From contig JAKAFF010000007.1 in the NCBI GenBank assembly GCA_021818045.1, positions 1-17,598 on the forward strand: 17,598 nt of DNA. Reading direction: 5' to 3'. The position numbers were made by a program, and so were the translations under genes. A model generated the notes under the pieces. It did not search any database. It had not been told where the DNA came from and saw only the letters and a list, made by a program, of their open reading frames with translations. Of the stretch, positions 14,617 to 17,598 are shown in pieces. The number at the start of each line of letters is the position of its first letter. The first letter of the stretch is position 1. The DNA comes from a bacterium (GTDB lineage: Bacteria > Chlamydiota > Chlamydiia > Chlamydiales > SM23-39).

Positions 14617-14663
14617 GCCAGCTTTCGCGTTGCTCAAAACCAACTTTCGAATTCATTTGTGTA
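14617..14663 (+). repeat. Solo right end of MITE family 2
   Basis: These 47 bases repeat the right 48 bases of copy A (14564-14611), from GCCAGCTTTCGCGTTGCT to the terminal TTTGTGTA, with a few substitutions. It sits immediately beside copy A, separated by TATAG, and is followed by TATA. It is either a tandem end duplication or the remnant of a deleted third copy. Confidence 0.8.
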
Positions 14664-14679
14664 TATACGATGGCGAGTG

Positions 14680-14688
14680 TGCTATAGT
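14680..14688 (+). promoter_or_regulatory. Extended -10 promoter just before the glycosyltransferase-like gene
   Basis: TGCTATAGT (TGN plus TATAGT) ends 9 nt before the first ATG at 14698. A transcript would start within a few bases of the ATG, so the mRNA would be nearly leaderless; no Shine-Dalgarno sequence is present. No good -35 is visible, and the MITE end lies where it would be. Confidence 0.4.
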
Positions 14689-14697
14689 TGATGCCTC

Positions 14698-15393
14698 ATG
14701 ATGCCAACTGTTACTTTTGCTACCGCTTGTTGGAAGAGGGATTGGCGCCAGATTTTGCTGGATCCCGATTACTTGGGTAAGGCGCAAATCTCGCGCCATT
14801 GTTTTCCATTTGCAGAGCGGCTTTTGGTGATTAATAATGTCGATCAGGATTTGCCTGAGGTCTTGGCTGCAGCCCAAAAAAAGGTGCAAGAGGGGATTAT
14901 CGATCGCTTTGTCTTAGCGCATGATGTGCTTTTGTCTTTTCAATTACATAAAGAACAGTTTACACAGTGGCAATATTACAATGCTCTTGCACCTTTGATG
15001 GCCATTTATGAGTGCCGCAGTGAATATCTTTTGTATGTCACAGGAGATGTCTATTTAGAGCGGCCAGTTTCTTGGATCGAAAAGGCCATTGCCTATATGA
15101 AAAAAGAGCCCCGCGTGAAGGTAGCAAATCTTACCTGGAATGGGAACTACCGAGAGGCTAAAAAAGAATCTTCCTATTCTACGTGGAATTTTTATGTCGC
15201 AGAGCAAGGATTTTCCGATCAGATGTTTTTAGTGCGCATAGAGGATTTTCGGTGCCCCATTTACGGGGTGGTCAGAGGTGATGCTGCCCACTACCCCCGA
15301 GGCGATGTGTTTGAGGCTCGCGTGTTTAGCCATATGAAAAATAGCGGCTGGAAGCGAGCCACTTACCGGTGGGGGAGTTATATACACAAATGA
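14698..15393 (+). CDS. Putative GT-A fold glycosyltransferase-like protein
   Basis: A 231-residue soluble protein starting MMPTVTFATACWKRDWRQIL. The order of elements resembles a GT-A (GT2-like) nucleotide-sugar transferase: an N-terminal beta strand with TFATACWKRDW, a second segment ERLLVINNVDQDLPEVL, a central hydrophobic strand ending in an acidic motif (EYLLYVTGDVYLERPVSWIEKA, about residues 108-130, in the place of a DxD motif), and a C-terminal FSDQMFLVRIEDF plus HYPRGDVFEARVFSHM. No signal peptide or membrane helix. Function and acceptor are unknown. The gene is enclosed by copies of MITE family 2. Its last codons (YIHK and stop TGA) are read from the left end of copy B, so the original C-terminus has been replaced or trimmed. 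Short length may reflect this. Assignment is from fold pattern only. Confidence 0.6.
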   Translation: MMPTVTFATACWKRDWRQILLDPDYLGKAQISRHCFPFAERLLVINNVDQDLPEVLAAAQKKVQEGIIDRFVLAHDVLLSFQLHKEQFTQWQYYNALAPLMAIYECRSEYLLYVTGDVYLERPVSWIEKAIAYMKKEPRVKVANLTWNGNYREAKKESSYSTWNFYVAEQGFSDQMFLVRIEDFRCPIYGVVRGDAAHYPRGDVFEARVFSHMKNSGWKRATYRWGSYIHK

Positions 15394-15543
15394 GTTCAAA
15401 AGTTGGATTTTCGGCTGCGCCAAAGCGGCGCAATTCGTCTATCGTAAGTGACCCAATATTTTTTTAATATTGGGTCACTTACGATAGACGAATTCCGTCA
15501 GCTTTCGCGCTGCCCAAAACCAACTGTTGAATTCATTTGTGTA
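15383..15543. mobile_element. 161-bp palindromic MITE, family 2, copy B (TA-flanked)
   Basis: Same terminal repeats and layout as copy A, flanked by TA (15381-15382 and 15544-15545). The centre forms a perfect 29-bp stem (15432-15460 with 15466-15494) closed by a TTTTT loop; this inner symmetry is better preserved than in copy A, suggesting copy B is the younger insertion. The left end supplies the final codons and stop of the glycosyltransferase-like gene. The right end lies 50 nt before dnaG. Confidence 0.87.
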
Positions 15544-15592
15544 TATACATTCGGACGGTGCACTTTTTTAGCAAATCCGCCATGATAGAGTT

Positions 15593-17389
15593 ATGGGTAC
15601 GTTTTCTAGAGAAAGTTTGGAGCAGCTGCGCTCGCGGATCGATCTCGTCGAGGTGTTGTCCCCTTATCTAAAATTGCAGCGCTCGGGCGCCTCTTTTAAA
15701 GCTTTATGCCCATTTCACGATGAAAAAACTCCCTCTTTAATCATTCAGCGCGGCGATAGCCATTACCACTGCTTCGGTTGCGGCGCCCACGGCGATGCGA
15801 TTGGATTTTTAATGACGCATTTGAAAATGAGCTTTGTCGAAGCGGTGGAGAGTTTAGCTGAGCGCTTTCATGTGCAGCTCGAAGAGGTCAAAGATGCCAA
15901 TGTGCCGCAGGGGCCTAATAAAACAGTGCTGAAAGATGCATTGGAAAAGGCGTGCGCTTTTTATCAGTTTTACCTTTTACACACATTGGAAGGACATGCA
16001 GCTCTCGATTATCTCTATAGCCGGGGGATTACGCTCGACTTTATCCAGCAATTTCAAGTGGGTCTGGCGCCAAAGGGGCCCTATTTTTTGAAGGCGATGT
16101 GGGAACAAAGGCTGTCAAATGCGGTGTTGGAAGAGGCGGGGCTTTTCATTAAGGGGCGCGAATTTTTCTCGGATCGGATCACCATCCCCATCCGAGATGC
16201 GGTAGGTAGCGTGATCGGCTTTTCAGCAAGAAAGTATAAAAGCGATACGTTTGGCGGGAAATACATCAATACTTCCGAAACAGTCTTATTTAAAAAATCG
16301 AAGGTCCTTTTCGGTTTGAGCTATTCGCGAAAGACGATTGCCAAAGAGCGCAAAGCGCTGATTGTAGAGGGGCAAATCGATGCGCTTAGGTTGATCTATT
16401 GCGGCTTTAATTGGACTGTGGCAGGGCAAGGGACTGCTTTCGGAGAAGACCATGCAAAAGAGTTGATTCACCTGGGCGTCAAGCAGGTTTATTTGGCCTT
16501 TGATGGGGATACAGCCGGACAAGAGGCGGCCGTGAAGGTGGGCAATTTGTTTCAAAAAGAGGGGATTGAGGTCTTTGTTTTACAGCTGCCCGAAAAATGC
16601 GATCCCGATCTGTTGCTGCAAGAAAAAGGACCCGATGATTGGCAGCAGCGCATAGAAGCTAGCATCGATTATTTGACGTTTTTAGTGGCCCATCTGTCTA
16701 AATCGATCGATATTCAATCTCCTGCTGGGAAAAATGAACTTGTGCAAAGCATTGCAAAGCGCATTCGCGAATGGGATCACCCTTTAATGGTCCATGAATC
16801 GCTGCGCAAACTTGCAAGACTTACTCACACTCCAGAATCCATTGTGGGAACAGCGGAACAAAATGTGCCGCAAGTGTACATTAAGCGCGCAGCGAGCGTC
16901 ACATTTACCGAGGTGGATCCCGATCGCATTTTAGAGGCCGATTTGCTCAGATGGCTCTTTTTGATGGGCGAGACGCTGCCGCAACTGGTCCCCCTCGCAG
17001 AGGCCAATCTACAGCCAGAACATTTTCGCGTATCTGCTGGCAAAAGCCTTTTTACGAAATATATGGCTGCATGCAAAGAGCAAAAGCCCCGCGATTTGCT
17101 CTCTTTGGCCGTAGATCTCGATCAAACAGAGCAACAGCTTTTCCTGGCGGAGATTTTGCAAAAACGGGTAAATCGAGAAAAAGCGCTCGAATGTTTTGTT
17201 GAAACAATCCAGCGGATGTTGGAAAGACACTGGATGTACGAAAGAGAAGAGATTAAATTGAAAATTTATAGCGGCACGTGTAGCGAATCAGAGGTGTTGC
17301 AGCTTGCAAAACAGTTCGATCAGATTCGTAAAAACCGGCCACAAGTTGTAGGCCTTCAAGGAGATCGGGATGGATCACGCGGTGCGTAA
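15593..17389 (+). CDS. dnaG: DNA primase
   Basis: A 598-residue replicative primase that lays RNA primers for lagging-strand synthesis together with DnaB helicase. The N-terminal CHC2 zinc-binding domain has Cys39, His42 (CPFH), Cys60 and Cys63 (HCFGC). The TOPRIM core carries LIVEGQIDALRL (Glu259) and YLAFDGDTAGQEAA (Asp304, Asp306), the metal-binding acids. The C-terminal ~150 residues are the helicase-interacting region. Length is normal. The ATG lacks a strong Shine-Dalgarno sequence (only GATAGAG nearby), and just 49 nt separate it from the MITE terminal repeat, so its promoter is either inside that gap or upstream beyond the transposon. The next gene starts within its last codons. Confidence 0.96.
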   Translation: MGTFSRESLEQLRSRIDLVEVLSPYLKLQRSGASFKALCPFHDEKTPSLIIQRGDSHYHCFGCGAHGDAIGFLMTHLKMSFVEAVESLAERFHVQLEEVKDANVPQGPNKTVLKDALEKACAFYQFYLLHTLEGHAALDYLYSRGITLDFIQQFQVGLAPKGPYFLKAMWEQRLSNAVLEEAGLFIKGREFFSDRITIPIRDAVGSVIGFSARKYKSDTFGGKYINTSETVLFKKSKVLFGLSYSRKTIAKERKALIVEGQIDALRLIYCGFNWTVAGQGTAFGEDHAKELIHLGVKQVYLAFDGDTAGQEAAVKVGNLFQKEGIEVFVLQLPEKCDPDLLLQEKGPDDWQQRIEASIDYLTFLVAHLSKSIDIQSPAGKNELVQSIAKRIREWDHPLMVHESLRKLARLTHTPESIVGTAEQNVPQVYIKRAASVTFTEVDPDRILEADLLRWLFLMGETLPQLVPLAEANLQPEHFRVSAGKSLFTKYMAACKEQKPRDLLSLAVDLDQTEQQLFLAEILQKRVNREKALECFVETIQRMLERHWMYEREEIKLKIYSGTCSESEVLQLAKQFDQIRKNRPQVVGLQGDRDGSRGA

Positions 17390-17598
17390 GGGGCGGATTG
17401 CTCTTTTGCTGATGCAAATGTTTTCCACTTTGGGATTTAGCGTTTTGTATGGGACGCTTGTTTTATATGCGACCCAAAAATTGCATATTCCCGATGCATA
17501 TGCGACGGCGATTACGGGGGCGTTTATTGCCTTCAATTATAGCTTGCACGTTTTGGGGGGCTATATTGGCGGGAGGTTGTTGAGTTATCGGGGCCTTT
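17370..17598 (+). CDS. POT-family (PTR2) proton-dependent peptide transporter, N-terminal part
   Basis: The first 76 codons of a membrane transporter cut by the window edge: MDHAVRKGRIALLLMQMFST, then LGFSVLYGTLVLYATQKLHIPDAYA and ITGAFIAFNYSLHVLGGYIGGRLL. A first helix ending in an F..LYG..VLY pattern, followed by a helix with GGYIGG and R, is typical of proton-coupled oligopeptide transporters of the major facilitator superfamily. These import di- and tripeptides, sensible for an amino-acid-dependent intracellular bacterium. The ATG has AAGGAG 7 nt upstream and overlaps the end of dnaG by 20 nt in another frame, so it is probably cotranscribed. Because most of the protein is missing, the substrate cannot be judged. 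Confidence 0.75.
   Translation, partial: MDHAVRKGRIALLLMQMFSTLGFSVLYGTLVLYATQKLHIPDAYATAITGAFIAFNYSLHVLGGYIGGRLLSYRGL

Noticed and set aside
13717..15543. CRISPR-like array
   Set aside because: The repeated sequences are long fold-back elements with TAA or TA duplications, only two copies per family, without regular spacers or cas genes.

Overview
The window looks like a chromosomal segment of an environmental chlamydia (Chlamydiota, probably a Parachlamydiales-type lineage rather than Chlamydia itself). The main argument is gene order: rpmH-rnpA on one strand, diverging from rpmJ-rpsN, then a small membrane protein, a two-gene conserved hypothetical pair, uvrC, mutS and dnaG. From memory this is the arrangement around CT784-CT794 of Chlamydia trachomatis. 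The L36 and S14 proteins are the zinc-free forms seen in chlamydiae. Species cannot be assigned from the sequence alone.

Layout. (1) 1-1372: a complete tyrosine recombinase (79-1149, minus), its upstream region, and a 47-nt 3' fragment of a CAU-anticodon tRNA (1313-1359, minus). This is the end of an integrative element or a relic att site. (2) 1348-5421, minus: a tightly packed, overlapping run rpmH > rnpA > pcrA/uvrD-type helicase > DTW/Tsr3-like protein > Na+:alanine-type symporter. The symporter's stop codon lies inside the anticodon loop of the tRNA fragment. (3) 5422-5548: a compact divergent promoter region whose two -35 boxes share a perfect palindrome. (4) 5549-7428: rpmJ, rpsN, a convergent GYF_2-type membrane protein, and an Asp23/Gls24-like gene translationally coupled to an AmaP-like membrane-anchor gene. 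(5) 7419-11682, minus: uvrC and mutS, overlapping, so nucleotide-excision and mismatch repair are coexpressed. (6) 11798-15547: an accessory insert between mutS and dnaG. It holds a small secreted Rhs protein with a C-terminal toxin-like tip, an overlapping TTG-start immunity-like gene, an orphan second module (54-nt toxin tail plus paralogous immunity gene), a 173-bp palindromic MITE at the module junction, and a glycosyltransferase-like gene bracketed by two copies of a second, unrelated palindromic MITE. (7) 15593-17598: dnaG, overlapped by the start of a POT-family peptide transporter that runs off the window.

The backbone genes (translation, RNA processing, DNA repair, replication priming) are ordinary and well conserved. 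The novelty is concentrated in the mutS-dnaG insert, a polymorphic-toxin/immunity cassette that appears to have been duplicated or displaced, with non-autonomous transposons marking its edges, and in the tRNA-fragment/symporter fusion at the integrase end. No CRISPR array, rRNA, complete tRNA or phage structural gene is visible. No stretch longer than 300 bases is without a gene.
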